Source of the DNA: an uncultured Dyadobacter sp.
Lineage (GTDB): Bacteria > Bacteroidota > Bacteroidia > Cytophagales > Spirosomataceae
Assembly: GCF_946482605.1 (NCBI RefSeq)
Contig: NZ_CAMLSE010000001.1
Coordinates: 62,001 to 126,000 of the forward strand
DNA length: 64,000 nt
Direction of reading: 5' to 3'
Shown here: one piece after another, positions 32,048-40,779 of the stretch
How the letters are laid out: each line of letters begins with the position of its first letter
Position numbering within the stretch: position 1 is the first letter of the stretch
Position numbers and translations under genes: made by a program
The notes under the pieces: model-generated
What the model was told of the DNA's origin: nothing
What the model saw: the letters and a program-made list of their open reading frames with translations, nothing else
Databases searched by the model: none

Positions 32048-35000
32048 TTAGAATGTGACCTGGATGCCTCCCAGGAATGATCTGGACTGGGGATAGACGA
32101 AGTTGTCCACGCCGATGACCGTGTTCGAGCCTGCGTAAGTGTTTACTTCGGGGTCATAGCCACTGTAATTTGTGATCGTAAACAGATTGTTCGCGCTCAC
32201 GTACAGCCGGATGCCCTGCACGCCCTTGAATCGAGGTACAGTGTATCCCAATGTCAGGTTTTTGCAGCGCAGGTAAGAGCCATCTTCCACCACATAGTTG
32301 CTGATCGGCAGACGGCCTCCCTGGAATCCGCTCACATACTGGTTGTTCGGGTTGATGGGCGACCAGCGGTTTGCCACTCCCGCGAGGAGGTTACGCTGTC
32401 CCAGCGGGTTTTCGAAAGAAAGACGGCTGGCATTGTAAATGTCATTACCCTGTGAACCGGAAATGAAAGCTCCCAGGTCGAAGCCTTTGAACGACAGGTT
32501 AGTTGAAAAGCCGTAGATGAATTTCGGGTTGGGGTTACCGACGATCATCTGGTCGGCGGAGGTGATCTGTCCGTCGCCCGTCACATCTTTCACCTTATGG
32601 CCCCCGAGGCGTCCGTCATATCCGGGGAGGATGGTTTCGCCGGTCTGATTTACACCGTCGAACACATAACTCTTGAACACCCCCAGCGGCTGTCCGATTT
32701 TGAGGATCGTGTAAGTGGTCATGAAGCGCTCATTGGTGACGCCGCCGTCCAGATCTAGCACCTTGTTGCGGTTGATGGTCGCATTCGCCGAAACATCCCA
32801 TTTCAGTTTACCGTCGAGGATGCGTGCATTCACCGCCAGTTCGAGGCCCTTGTTCTGCAATGCGGCAAAGTTCCCATTAATGCTGCCGTAGCCTGAACTG
32901 AGCGGTAATGTCTTTACATACAGCAGGTCATCGGTTTTTTTCTGATACACATCCGCAATGATGCTGATCCGGTTGTTCAGCAGGCTGATATCCACACCCA
33001 GGTTGGTTTGCTTAGACCGCTCCCAGCGCAGGTCAGGATTGGCAATGCCGGTTGGATCGATGCCCGTTACATAGCTATGGTTGATCATGTAGCTGTTACC
33101 GGAAGCGACTGTCGCCAGCGACTGATAGGGGTCAATTCCCCCTGCATTACCCGTAATTCCATAGCTTCCGCGCAGTTTGAAGTCGGACAGCCACGTGATA
33201 TCTTTCATAAATGGCTCTTCGATCAGGCGATAGGCAGCCGATACGGCGGGGAAGAGACCGTATTTGTGATTCGCGCCGAACTTGCTCGAACCGTCGACGC
33301 GTGCTGTTACGTCGATGAAGAACCTGTCTTTGAACCCGTAGTTTACACGTGCCATATACGAGTCGAGGCGCTGGCTGCTCCGGCCGCTGCTAATCGTGCG
33401 GGTCAATGCAAGTTGCATCGCCTCGTTTCTGGTAGCGTCGTTGGGGAAACCGGAGGCGCTCATGGTGTTGCTATTGCCTTGTTCAAGCTGGGTACCAAAT
33501 ACGGCAGTGGCTTTGAACGAATGGATTTTGGCGAATGAGGTGCTGTAAGTCAGGATGCTTTCGTGCAGCAATGCCAGATAGTTGGAATTGGCTTTGGTAC
33601 CTGAGCCGGAGTTATCGTTCAGGTCACTTTTGTTGACGATCGAGCGGGGTGAATAGCCGTCAAACAGTTCTCCTTTCTGATCAAGGTTAAATGAGGCACG
33701 GTAGGTGAGGCCTTTGAAAAGATTGAACTCTCCGTACAAGTTAGCCAGGGTGCGTTTGATGGCGCGTTTGTTTAGCACAGCCGAGAAGTTCAGCGGGTTC
33801 ACTACCTCACGGTACTGTCCGCCCGCCTGCTCACCGAACGGGAAAATACTGCCGTCGGCACGATAGGGCTGCAAGGTGGGAGGTGCGCCAATAGCCGCCC
33901 CTAGTACAGATGAAAGTACCGCACCGCCGTCGCCGATATTGGTACCGCCCGTCTGGATGCCGTTCGCAATGGAATAACTGCCGAGAATGCTGGTACCGAC
34001 CTTCACATTTTTGCTGATGCGATGGTCGAGGTTAAGGCGGTAGGAATAACGCTGAAACTGAGAACCGATCAGGGTGCCGTCCTGATCGAAATAGTTAAGC
34101 GACATCGCCACCTGTGTTTTTTCATTGCCTCCATTGATCGAAAGCTGGTGATTCTGGATCGGTGCTTTGCGGAAGATCAGTTTTTGCCAGTTGACGCCCT
34201 CGCCGAGGGATGCGGGATCGGGGTAGTAGTTGTTTTTAAATACTTCATTTTCAACCTGAGCGAATTCGGATGCATTCAGTACATCCAGCAACTTGTTTAC
34301 TTTCTGGGTGCCATAATAGCCGTCGTACGTGACACGTGTAGAGCCGTTTTTACCTCTTTTGGTCGTGATCAGAATGACACCATTGGCGGCGCGGGCACCG
34401 TAAATGGCTGATGCCGAGGCGTCTTTTAACACTTCAACCGATTCGATGTCGTTTGGATTGATGGTCGAAAGCGGGCTTACATCCGTAATGCCGCCCCCGT
34501 TGGAAACCTGGATCCCATCGATTACATACAGCGGTTCGGACGATCCGTTAATGGAGTTGGTTCCCCTGATCCTGACACTGATGTTACCACCCGGAGACCC
34601 GGAGTTCTGGTTGATCTGCACCCCCGCAACACGTGCCTGAAGGCCCTGAGCGATGTTCGCCACGGGAGTTTGCACCAGATCGGCCGCTTTGACGGAGGCG
34701 ATGGAGCCTGTTGTTTCAACTTTTCGTTGTGTTCCATATCCCACTACTACCACTTCTTCAAGCGCTTTGGTGTCTGTTTTCAATGAAACATCTACCGTAG
34801 AGCGGTTAGCGACAGCCACTTCCTCTTTCAGGTATCCGAGAAATGAGAACACGAGCGTTGCATTGCCCGACACCTGAATGACATATGCGCCTTCGGCATC
34901 GGTAAGTGTTCCCTGCTGTGTGCCCTGTACCGTTACGCTCACCCCCGGGATCATTTCGCCTTTTTCGTCGGTTACTTTGCCTTTTACAGTAGCATTTTGA

Positions 35001-35071
35001 GCAAGTAACGACTGTGTAATGCCCAGGCAGAGCAAACTGAGCAGGAACAAGTCACGTATTTTTTTCTTCAT
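32048..35071 (-). CDS. SusC/RagA-type TonB-linked outer membrane porin
   Basis: This 1007-residue porin pairs with the SusD lipoprotein encoded next and imports oligosaccharides across the outer membrane. It has a signal peptide (1-24, SLLAQ), a carboxypeptidase-like beta domain (about 27-105), the SusC signature LEEVVVVGYGTQRKVETTGSI with plug segment VLKDASASAIYGARAANGVILITTKRG, and a long barrel ending GGIQVTF. It is the first gene of the minus-strand polysaccharide locus and faces a LacI-type regulator gene across a 339-bp intergenic region with a palindromic site. Paralogue of the porin at 16-3171. Confidence 0.95.
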   Translation of the reverse strand: MKKKIRDLFLLSLLCLGITQSLLAQNATVKGKVTDEKGEMIPGVSVTVQGTQQGTLTDAEGAYVIQVSGNATLVFSFLGYLKEEVAVANRSTVDVSLKTDTKALEEVVVVGYGTQRKVETTGSIASVKAADLVQTPVANIAQGLQARVAGVQINQNSGSPGGNISVRIRGTNSINGSSEPLYVIDGIQVSNGGGITDVSPLSTINPNDIESVEVLKDASASAIYGARAANGVILITTKRGKNGSTRVTYDGYYGTQKVNKLLDVLNASEFAQVENEVFKNNYYPDPASLGEGVNWQKLIFRKAPIQNHQLSINGGNEKTQVAMSLNYFDQDGTLIGSQFQRYSYRLNLDHRISKNVKVGTSILGSYSIANGIQTGGTNIGDGGAVLSSVLGAAIGAPPTLQPYRADGSIFPFGEQAGGQYREVVNPLNFSAVLNKRAIKRTLANLYGEFNLFKGLTYRASFNLDQKGELFDGYSPRSIVNKSDLNDNSGSGTKANSNYLALLHESILTYSTSFAKIHSFKATAVFGTQLEQGNSNTMSASGFPNDATRNEAMQLALTRTISSGRSSQRLDSYMARVNYGFKDRFFIDVTARVDGSSKFGANHKYGLFPAVSAAYRLIEEPFMKDITWLSDFKLRGSYGITGNAGGIDPYQSLATVASGNSYMINHSYVTGIDPTGIANPDLRWERSKQTNLGVDISLLNNRISIIADVYQKKTDDLLYVKTLPLSSGYGSINGNFAALQNKGLELAVNARILDGKLKWDVSANATINRNKVLDLDGGVTNERFMTTYTILKIGQPLGVFKSYVFDGVNQTGETILPGYDGRLGGHKVKDVTGDGQITSADQMIVGNPNPKFIYGFSTNLSFKGFDLGAFISGSQGNDIYNASRLSFENPLGQRNLLAGVANRWSPINPNNQYVSGFQGGRLPISNYVVEDGSYLRCKNLTLGYTVPRFKGVQGIRLYVSANNLFTITNYSGYDPEVNTYAGSNTVIGVDNFVYPQSRSFLGGIQVTF

Positions 35072-35410
35072 GTAGGTAAAAATTAGGGTTTGATCAAAAG
35101 GGTGAAATTGAAATAGTACAATTTGTTTTGACTTTTCAGCTGCTAGCCTTGCTTATCCGGTACCCCCGATTTGCACGCTGAAATGGAGTTTCTACCTAAA
35201 TATAGCTGCATGTGGAGACCAGAACCATGCGGTTTTAAGCCTGAAAAATCCCGGATTTAAACAAAAAGTATCGGTAACGTTTGCGGAGACGTTGCCGATA
35301 TATGGTTTTAAAGATGTTTTATTGGAAAATTCTATATTTTTGTAAAGCAACGAGTCAGCTGTCGCAGGATTGGTGCTAAGAGACCTATTTATTTAAATAA
35401 TACAATCATT
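35072..35410. other. 339-bp divergent control region
   Basis: There is no gene here. It separates SusC (minus) from the regulator (plus). It holds the palindrome at 35269-35300 and, before the regulator gene, a TATTTTTG box (35335-35342) fitting the TAnnTTTG consensus but without a well-placed -33 element. On the minus strand a TACTTTTTG-like box (35270-35262) touches the palindrome. The rest shows nothing clear. Confidence 0.6.
35269..35300. promoter_or_regulatory. Candidate operator for the LacI-type regulator
   Basis: Arms TATCGGTAACGT (35269-35280) and ACGTTGCCGATA (35289-35300) match at 11 of 12 positions around an 8-bp centre. The AACGTT-like cores with CG centres resemble LacI-family half sites. 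It lies between the divergent SusC and regulator genes, overlapping a possible SusC -7 box, where a repressor would be expected to bind. Confidence 0.5.
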
Positions 35411-36580
35411 ATGATTCAATGCGTGAAGTGTGCACAGGTGGATGGCATCATGAAAGCCGGGTATGTCCGCGGCAAGCAACGCTATCTGTGCAAGTGGTGT
35501 AACTATTACTTTACGCATACGGAAAAAGATGATTCGGTGGAGTCGCTGGTGAAGCGGAGGAGGCACCAGACCACCATTATCGACATCGCCAAATCGCTGG
35601 GCGTGTCGAATTCGACGGTTTCGAGAGCCCTGCACGGGCATGCGGACATTAGCCCGGAGACGCGCCAGGCGGTACTCGATAAAGCGGCACAACTTGATTA
35701 CCAACCCAACCAACTGGCCTACAACCTGGTTAAAAGCAGGACGAATACCATTGGTATGATCGTCCCGGAGTTTCATAATCCATTCTTTCCCAATGTGATC
35801 ATCGGAGCGCATGAGGTGCTGACCGAGGCGGGTTACAACCTGACGATCATGCAGAGCAATGAATCGTACCAGGTGGAGATTTCCAATGCGCGTGCCATGC
35901 TTGCTAACCGGATCGATGGCCTGCTGATCTCCCTTACCCAGGAGACTAATAACTTCGATCACCTCAGCCTTTTCGCCAAGCGGGGCATTCCGCTGATCCA
36001 GTTCAACCGGGTGTGCGACCAGATCGATGTGCCTAAGGTGGTCGTGAACGACTTCGAGGCATCCTTTCAGGCGGTTGAGCACCTGATTCTCAATGGATAC
36101 GAGCGGATTGCGCATTTGGGCGGGCCGCTGACTTTGCAGGTTAGCCAGGAGCGTTTACGAGGATACCTTGCGGCGTTGGAGAAGTACGGCAAACCGGTGG
36201 AGAGCCACATGATCATTCAGGGCATGCTTACGCAGCAGAAGGCCCATATTTACGGTCAATACCTGCTCGACCTCACCGACCGCCCCGACGCGATCTTCGC
36301 GGTAAACGATTCTTCGGCGATCGAGATCATGCTTATGGCCAGGGAAAAAGGAATCTCGATCCCCGACGAGCTCGGCGTCGTGGGGTTCAGCGATAATGCG
36401 GAATCGGCTTACATCGGTCCCGGGCTCACGACCGTCCGTCAGCCCACCTTGCAGATCGGCCGTACGACAGCTGAATGGGTCCTGCAACTCGTGGACGCCG
36501 ACGAGGTTATTGTGAACGAGAAGCGGGTTTTGAACACGGAATTGATTGTAAGGGGTTCGTCGACGCGATGCAGCCGCTAG
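35411..36580 (+). CDS. LacI-family regulator with N-terminal zinc ribbon
   Basis: This 389-residue regulator has three parts. Residues 1-40 are a zinc ribbon of the type found at the N-terminus of IS1/IS1595 transposases (C4-x2-C7, GYVRGKQRYLC27KWC30). Residues about 55-78 are a LacI helix-turn-helix (IDIAKSLGVSNSTVSRALHGHADIS), and residues 110-389 form a periplasmic-binding-protein-like sensor domain (TIGMIVPEFHNPFFPNVIIGAHE). Typical LacI proteins are about 340 residues and start at the HTH. It probably senses a sugar from the adjacent locus and controls SusC, possibly through the palindrome at 35269-35300. A terminator follows the gene. Confidence 0.92.
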   Translation: MIQCVKCAQVDGIMKAGYVRGKQRYLCKWCNYYFTHTEKDDSVESLVKRRRHQTTIIDIAKSLGVSNSTVSRALHGHADISPETRQAVLDKAAQLDYQPNQLAYNLVKSRTNTIGMIVPEFHNPFFPNVIIGAHEVLTEAGYNLTIMQSNESYQVEISNARAMLANRIDGLLISLTQETNNFDHLSLFAKRGIPLIQFNRVCDQIDVPKVVVNDFEASFQAVEHLILNGYERIAHLGGPLTLQVSQERLRGYLAALEKYGKPVESHMIIQGMLTQQKAHIYGQYLLDLTDRPDAIFAVNDSSAIEIMLMAREKGISIPDELGVVGFSDNAESAYIGPGLTTVRQPTLQIGRTTAEWVLQLVDADEVIVNEKRVLNTELIVRGSSTRCSR

Positions 36581-36602
36581 CTTTTGGATAAGTACTTAAA
36601 AA

Positions 36603-36637
36603 CAAAAAGTGCGGCCCCAGAGAAGACGCACTTTATT
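36603..36637. terminator. Bidirectional terminator between convergent genes
   Basis: An 8-bp stem, AAAGTGCG at 36606-36613 and CGCACTTT at 36627-36634, has a 13-nt loop and A/T flanks on both sides. It lies between the regulator gene (plus) and the isomerase-like gene (minus), which converge. Confidence 0.8.
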
Positions 36638-36676
36638 AACTACAGAATATAATTATGATTGCCTTTGCGGGAGCGT

Positions 36677-37633
36677 TTAGCTAAACACTTCCCTGAATAA
36701 TTTGAGGCTTTTTGGCACAGCAATGCTGGGATCTTCCTTTCCTTCCATTTCCAGTGATATATAGCCTTTGAAATTAGCTTTTCTTAAGATAGCCGCGATC
36801 CGCCGGTAATCCAGATCGAGATCATAATAATGCCCGCCGCCGTAGTAAGTTTTGGCTTGTACGATCGTTGCGTAGGGTGCCAGACGTTCGAACTGCGGGT
36901 AGGGATCTCCTACGAAATTGCCCGTGTCCACGTTCATGCCCATTGCCGGAGAAGAAGCCAGCGGCTTATAAATTTCCAGCAGATAGTCGATGTTCGACGA
37001 TAGCCCCCAGTGATTTTCGATCGCCAGCACGACACCCGCTTTTTCGGCTGCCACCAGGCATTCTCCCATGGAGTCAATGCACCACTTAATTGCATCCTGA
37101 TCGGTGTAACCCTGTACAGGCGGCTCTTTACCATCCTTATAGTAGTTGGCGTCGCGTTTAACTGTGCGCCAGCTGCCGGTATTCATTCTGATGGCCGGGA
37201 TCCCCATTTGGGTCGCAAGGTTAATACATTTTATGGTATGTTCAACGTCCTTTTTACGATCTTCCGGTTTCGGCTGTACAAAGCTCTGATGGATAGAAAG
37301 TAACGGCAGGGACAATCCATTGTCGAATGCGAGCCTTTTCAGTTTGTTCATATAAGGCACCGTCTCATTCTCCATCTGGCGGTGCAGGATTTCCACGCCG
37401 TCAAAACCGAGCCTGGCCGCATCCTCGATCACTTTGTCCACCGGGTACTTTTGTTCCTGGAAATGCCAGTAGGAGTAGGTTGAAACCGCCAGTGGTATCC
37501 GGCGGGCCATGGGTGCCGAATCGGGGGTTTTAGCCTGTGCTACGTGGCCCGTCATGGCAGCTGCACCGCCAAGTGCAATGGTTTTAAGCCAATCCCGGCG
37601 CGACGCCTTGTCCTGATCGTTGTACTCCATCAT
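36677..37633 (-). CDS. Sugar phosphate isomerase/epimerase-like TIM barrel, Tat signal
   Basis: This 318-residue protein has a twin-arginine signal ([19 protein letters not shown]) followed by an AP-endonuclease-2/xylose-isomerase-like TIM barrel. Metal-binding residues of the fold are likely in [29 protein letters not shown] and [14 protein letters not shown]. Such secreted proteins often accompany sugar oxidoreductases in this phylum and may isomerise or cleave (keto)sugars, though the reaction is unknown. Tat export suggests that it folds with its metal in the cytoplasm. It is divergent from the GH76 gene. Confidence 0.82.
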   Translation of the reverse strand: MMEYNDQDKASRRDWLKTIALGGAAAMTGHVAQAKTPDSAPMARRIPLAVSTYSYWHFQEQKYPVDKVIEDAARLGFDGVEILHRQMENETVPYMNKLKRLAFDNGLSLPLLSIHQSFVQPKPEDRKKDVEHTIKCINLATQMGIPAIRMNTGSWRTVKRDANYYKDGKEPPVQGYTDQDAIKWCIDSMGECLVAAEKAGVVLAIENHWGLSSNIDYLLEIYKPLASSPAMGMNVDTGNFVGDPYPQFERLAPYATIVQAKTYYGGGHYYDLDLDYRRIAAILRKANFKGYISLEMEGKEDPSIAVPKSLKLFREVFS

Positions 37634-37968
37634 CTGTTTTAGGATAATTGGATTATTATTTTGACAATTTTAAGGATTTTGTTTGAAAACGCTAGCACTT
37701 GTAGTATCAATTTCTACCTAATAGACAGGATATACGCTCTTTTTCCTGGTGCCGCATTGCTTGCCGGACTGTCGGTCTCGCTTACATTTCAATGCGCTTG
37801 GCCATTTCTATACCCGCCACTTCGACAATGCGGATGTAGCAACTTACTACTTAATTGTGCCAAACGGCAATGTACGAGCGGCCGGGACCAGTACGAATCC
37901 GGGAGCCCTGCCAAGTAGAGAACCTTGCGCGGCGTGCTTCTAGTCAAAAATTAAAACGAAACTACTTT
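37634..37968. other. 335-bp divergent intergenic region with possible gene remnant
   Basis: The first 60 bp are AT-rich and probably hold the promoter of the isomerase-like gene. From about 37740 to 37940 base composition becomes GC-rich like coding sequence, and a 64-codon frame (37749-37943, plus) is open, but I recognise no family. It may be a decayed gene fragment or a long leader of the GH76 gene. Confidence 0.4.
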
Positions 37969-39045
37969 ATGAAATTCATCAAACTGACGGTCCTGACATT
38001 GCTGGGATTGAACAACTGGAATGCCGTTTCCGCCCAGGAGTCTCCCGACTACAAGGCGCGGCGGGGCCAGATTATGTATAACATCGAAGGTATTTTCTAT
38101 GAATCGTCCACCGGGCTTTTCCTGGAAACCAATGGGAAAAATGAAAAGCCGCATTCCTATCTCTGGCCGCTTTGTGCATTGCTTCAGGCGGCTACGGAAG
38201 CTGAATCGGTAAGTCCGGGGAAACAATATATGAAGCCGGTGCTCGGGGCGATCCGGCAGTACTACAATACGGAGGCACCTGCGCCGGGTTACCAGGCATA
38301 TGTGACCAGCGAGCAAAAGGATTCGAGGTTTTACGATGACAACCAATGGATTGCGATCGCTTGCCTGGATGCGTATAACCGCACCGGGGAAAAGGATTAT
38401 CTCACGGTCGCCGAAGAGATCTATAAGTTTATGATGACGGGCTATGACACCCAGGCAGGCGGTGGACTTTACTGGAAGGAGGACGAAAAGAATACCAAAA
38501 ACACCTGTTCAAATGGCCCTGGAATACTCGTAGCATTGCAGCTTTATAAGGTCAAAAAGGACCAGGAGTACCTCAATACCGCTGTGCGGCTCTACGACTG
38601 GACGAGAAAGCAACTGCGGTCGCCGGATGGTGTTTATTACGATGCGATCAAGATACCATCCCTTCAAATCGACTCGGCGAAGTATAGCTACAATACGGGT
38701 ACTATGCTGCAGTCGGCTGTGTTGTTGTATGAAATGACGGGCAAGCAGGAATATCTGGATGAAGCTAAAACGCTGGCCGAAGCTTCCAAAAGGCATTTTT
38801 ACCGTAATAATAAACTACCGGACAATTACTGGTTCAACGTAGTGCTGTTACGTGGCTTCGAAGAACTTTATAAAATTGATCCGAAGGCTGGAGATTTCCA
38901 GATCTTCGTCGCCGATGCGGAGCGTATCTGGAAAGACGAGCGGGACACCAAAGGCCTGCTGGGCAGGAAGCCGGTCAAAACGCTTATCGACCAGGGCGCA
39001 ATGCTGGAAATGTATGCGAGGTTGGAAAGGCTGACGAAACAGTAA
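37969..39045 (+). CDS. Secreted GH76 family enzyme (alpha-1,6-mannanase type)
   Basis: This 358-residue (alpha/alpha)6 enzyme has a signal peptide (1-22, ending NAVSAQ) and the adjacent catalytic aspartates of GH76, D123-D124 in RFYDDNQWIAIACLDAYN. Repeated helix pairs with TGKQEYLDEAK-like turns run to the end. GH76 enzymes cut alpha-1,6-mannan backbones. I place the start at the ATG at 37969, next to the signal peptide; the frame is open upstream to 37855 but the extra residues do not look like protein. It ends at a shared terminator facing a fucosidase gene. The neighbouring fucosidases and glycosylasparaginase suggest mannose- and fucose-containing glycans as targets. Confidence 0.88.
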   Translation: MKFIKLTVLTLLGLNNWNAVSAQESPDYKARRGQIMYNIEGIFYESSTGLFLETNGKNEKPHSYLWPLCALLQAATEAESVSPGKQYMKPVLGAIRQYYNTEAPAPGYQAYVTSEQKDSRFYDDNQWIAIACLDAYNRTGEKDYLTVAEEIYKFMMTGYDTQAGGGLYWKEDEKNTKNTCSNGPGILVALQLYKVKKDQEYLNTAVRLYDWTRKQLRSPDGVYYDAIKIPSLQIDSAKYSYNTGTMLQSAVLLYEMTGKQEYLDEAKTLAEASKRHFYRNNKLPDNYWFNVVLLRGFEELYKIDPKAGDFQIFVADAERIWKDERDTKGLLGRKPVKTLIDQGAMLEMYARLERLTKQ

Positions 39046-39052
39046 CAAAACG

Positions 39053-39090
39053 AAAAAGGCGCTGCCAGGTTCAACCGACAGCGCCTTTTA
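39053..39090. terminator. Bidirectional terminator between GH76 and fucosidase genes
   Basis: An 11-bp stem, AAAAGGCGCTG at 39054-39064 and CAGCGCCTTTT at 39079-39089, carries its own A- and T-runs, so it serves both convergent genes. Confidence 0.88.
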
Positions 39091-39105
39091 CATCATACTT
39101 CGAGT

Positions 39106-40569
39106 TTATTCTGAATCCTTGTACAGCCCGAATTCGCTGATGGCGATGCTCACAGGTGATTTAGTGATCCTGAGGCGAACTTTCTGGGTTGTTACCGGCA
39201 CGTCGAGCTTGGCTAGCTTCTTGGCTCCGACGCTTGTTCCTTTATATACTTCTTTCCAGTCATTCCCGATCCAGGCGTCAACTGCAAACTCTTCGATACG
39301 CTGACCAAGCTTAATGTATTCCTGAAGACTGATGATGTCGAACACCAGCGGTTGGGTCGTCTCGATGGTTACCTCCGGTGTTTTGAAATCATCGTCAGTA
39401 GCCCAGTAAGTGTCTGCCTTACCGTCCAGCAGGTTTTTGGCGCTGTAAACGGAATTATATCCGCGAACATTGACGGCTCGGGAAGATGCCCGCGAAACAA
39501 GATTATTCGAAAATGTATTTTTCACATGATCGCCGAACGATTTGAGCGCCGCAACGTCGTCGTTATGCAATTGCCCGCGTGTATCGGGTGCAAGGCCAAG
39601 GTCAAGCGCTGCACCGCGCCCCACGCTTTTCAGGTACAGGTCGAAAAGTTTTTCGGGCGTTTTGGGCTTTTCTGTTGCATGGTAGAACCAGCCTTTGCGA
39701 AGGGGAACGTCACATTCGGCAGGGATCCAGAATTTTCCGCCACGGGTACCGCCCGGATTTTCCGTTGCATTAGCCTGGCCCGGCACGGCTACATTTTGTC
39801 CTTCGGAAGGTTTTGGCGTCAGGGTGGCCCATGAAGTAGGGTTTACGCTACCATCCTCGTTACCAGCCCAGCGGACATCCCAGCCAATATCGCTGAAAAT
39901 ATTGGCATTGGGTTGCAGTTTGCGGGTGTAGTTGGTCCAGGTCGAATCCCATTGATAATACGTTGTGTTATCGATGGAGCGCTTCTCGCGGGCACCGCCG
40001 TAGTAGCCGTCGCCACCATTGGCGCCATCGTGCCACGACATGAACAGGTCGCCATAGTTGGAGTAAAGCTCCCGCAACTGCTCGCGGTAAATCTTAATGT
40101 ATTCCGGTGTGCCATATTTGGCATTGTTACGGTCCCAGGGAGAGCAGTAAACGCCGAATTTCAGCCCGTGTTTGCGGGCGGCATCTGCGACTTCCTTAAC
40201 CAGGTCGCCTTTCCCTTCGCGGAAGGGGCTTTTGGTAATGTTGTAGTCAGTGGTTTTGGTAGGCCAGAGGCAGAACCCGTCATGGTGTTTGGCGACGAGT
40301 ACGATCCCGCGCAATCCACCTGCTTTGGCTGCCTGTACAATCTGATCCGCATTGAAATCCGTGGGGTTGAATGTCTTTGGATCAGCGTCTCCGTAGCCCC
40401 ACTCCTTGTTTTCGAAAGTAGTTGGGGTGAAATGCATGATGCCGTAGACCTCTGTTTCGTGCCAGGCGATCTGCCGTGGTGCAGGCAAAGCACCGTAGGG
40501 TTTGGGTGGTGTTTGGGCAAAAGCGATCGATGCCGTCAGGCAGAGGAGACCAGATAATTGTTTGATCAT
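39106..40569 (-). CDS. Secreted alpha-L-fucosidase (GH29)
   Basis: This 487-residue enzyme removes alpha-linked L-fucose from glycans. It has a signal peptide (1-19, SIAFAQ), the fucosidase barrel with the substrate region HFTPTTFENKEWGYGD and LVAKHHDGFCLWPTKTTDYNI, and the nucleophile Asp in MSWHDGANGGDGYYG (D181), a form seen in one GH29 subgroup, different from the LDGGW form of its neighbour. Residues about 355-485 form a discoidin-like (F5/8 type C) beta sandwich (NVRGYNSVYSAKNLLDGKADTYWATDDD). It lies in the same region as the second fucosidase and the glycosylasparaginase. Confidence 0.92.
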   Translation of the reverse strand: MIKQLSGLLCLTASIAFAQTPPKPYGALPAPRQIAWHETEVYGIMHFTPTTFENKEWGYGDADPKTFNPTDFNADQIVQAAKAGGLRGIVLVAKHHDGFCLWPTKTTDYNITKSPFREGKGDLVKEVADAARKHGLKFGVYCSPWDRNNAKYGTPEYIKIYREQLRELYSNYGDLFMSWHDGANGGDGYYGGAREKRSIDNTTYYQWDSTWTNYTRKLQPNANIFSDIGWDVRWAGNEDGSVNPTSWATLTPKPSEGQNVAVPGQANATENPGGTRGGKFWIPAECDVPLRKGWFYHATEKPKTPEKLFDLYLKSVGRGAALDLGLAPDTRGQLHNDDVAALKSFGDHVKNTFSNNLVSRASSRAVNVRGYNSVYSAKNLLDGKADTYWATDDDFKTPEVTIETTQPLVFDIISLQEYIKLGQRIEEFAVDAWIGNDWKEVYKGTSVGAKKLAKLDVPVTTQKVRLRITKSPVSIAISEFGLYKDSE

Positions 40570-40608
40570 TGGAAAAAGGGGTTTCTGAACTAATGCAAAT
40601 GCATCAGT

Positions 40609-40779
40609 TTAAGTATTGCAGTTTGTAGGTAATGTTATTTTGCCCGCGAGCTTTGTTGAAGGCTTTTGAGCACGTTTGGCTTTTAGAAGTGTACTGATTT
40701 CAGTTAGCATCGAACCGCTAATGGTAGTGTTTACGAATGCCGCATCCTGTTTGTCCAGTAATCTAATGTCAGTTTTCAT
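40609..40779 (-). CDS. Small 56-residue ORF coupled to the GNAT-like gene
   Basis: The frame starts with ATG at 40779-40777, which overlaps the stop of the preceding gene as ATGA, and ends with TAA at 40611-40609. It encodes MKTDIRLLDKQDAAFVNTTI and continues to a Lys/Thr-rich tail. I recognise no family. The exact 4-nt overlap is the main support for it being translated. It might be an accessory or antitoxin-like partner of the acetyltransferase-like protein, but that is a guess. Confidence 0.5.
   Translation of the reverse strand: MKTDIRLLDKQDAAFVNTTISGSMLTEISTLLKAKRAQKPSTKLAGKITLPTNCNT

Noticed and set aside
35411..35530. Insertion sequence remnant
   Set aside because: Only the zinc ribbon resembles a transposase; the frame runs on without a break into a complete LacI protein, and no terminal repeats are seen.
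35393..36115. 240-codon minus-strand frame opposite the regulator
   Set aside because: It is the shadow of a gene with zinc-ribbon, HTH and sensor domains.
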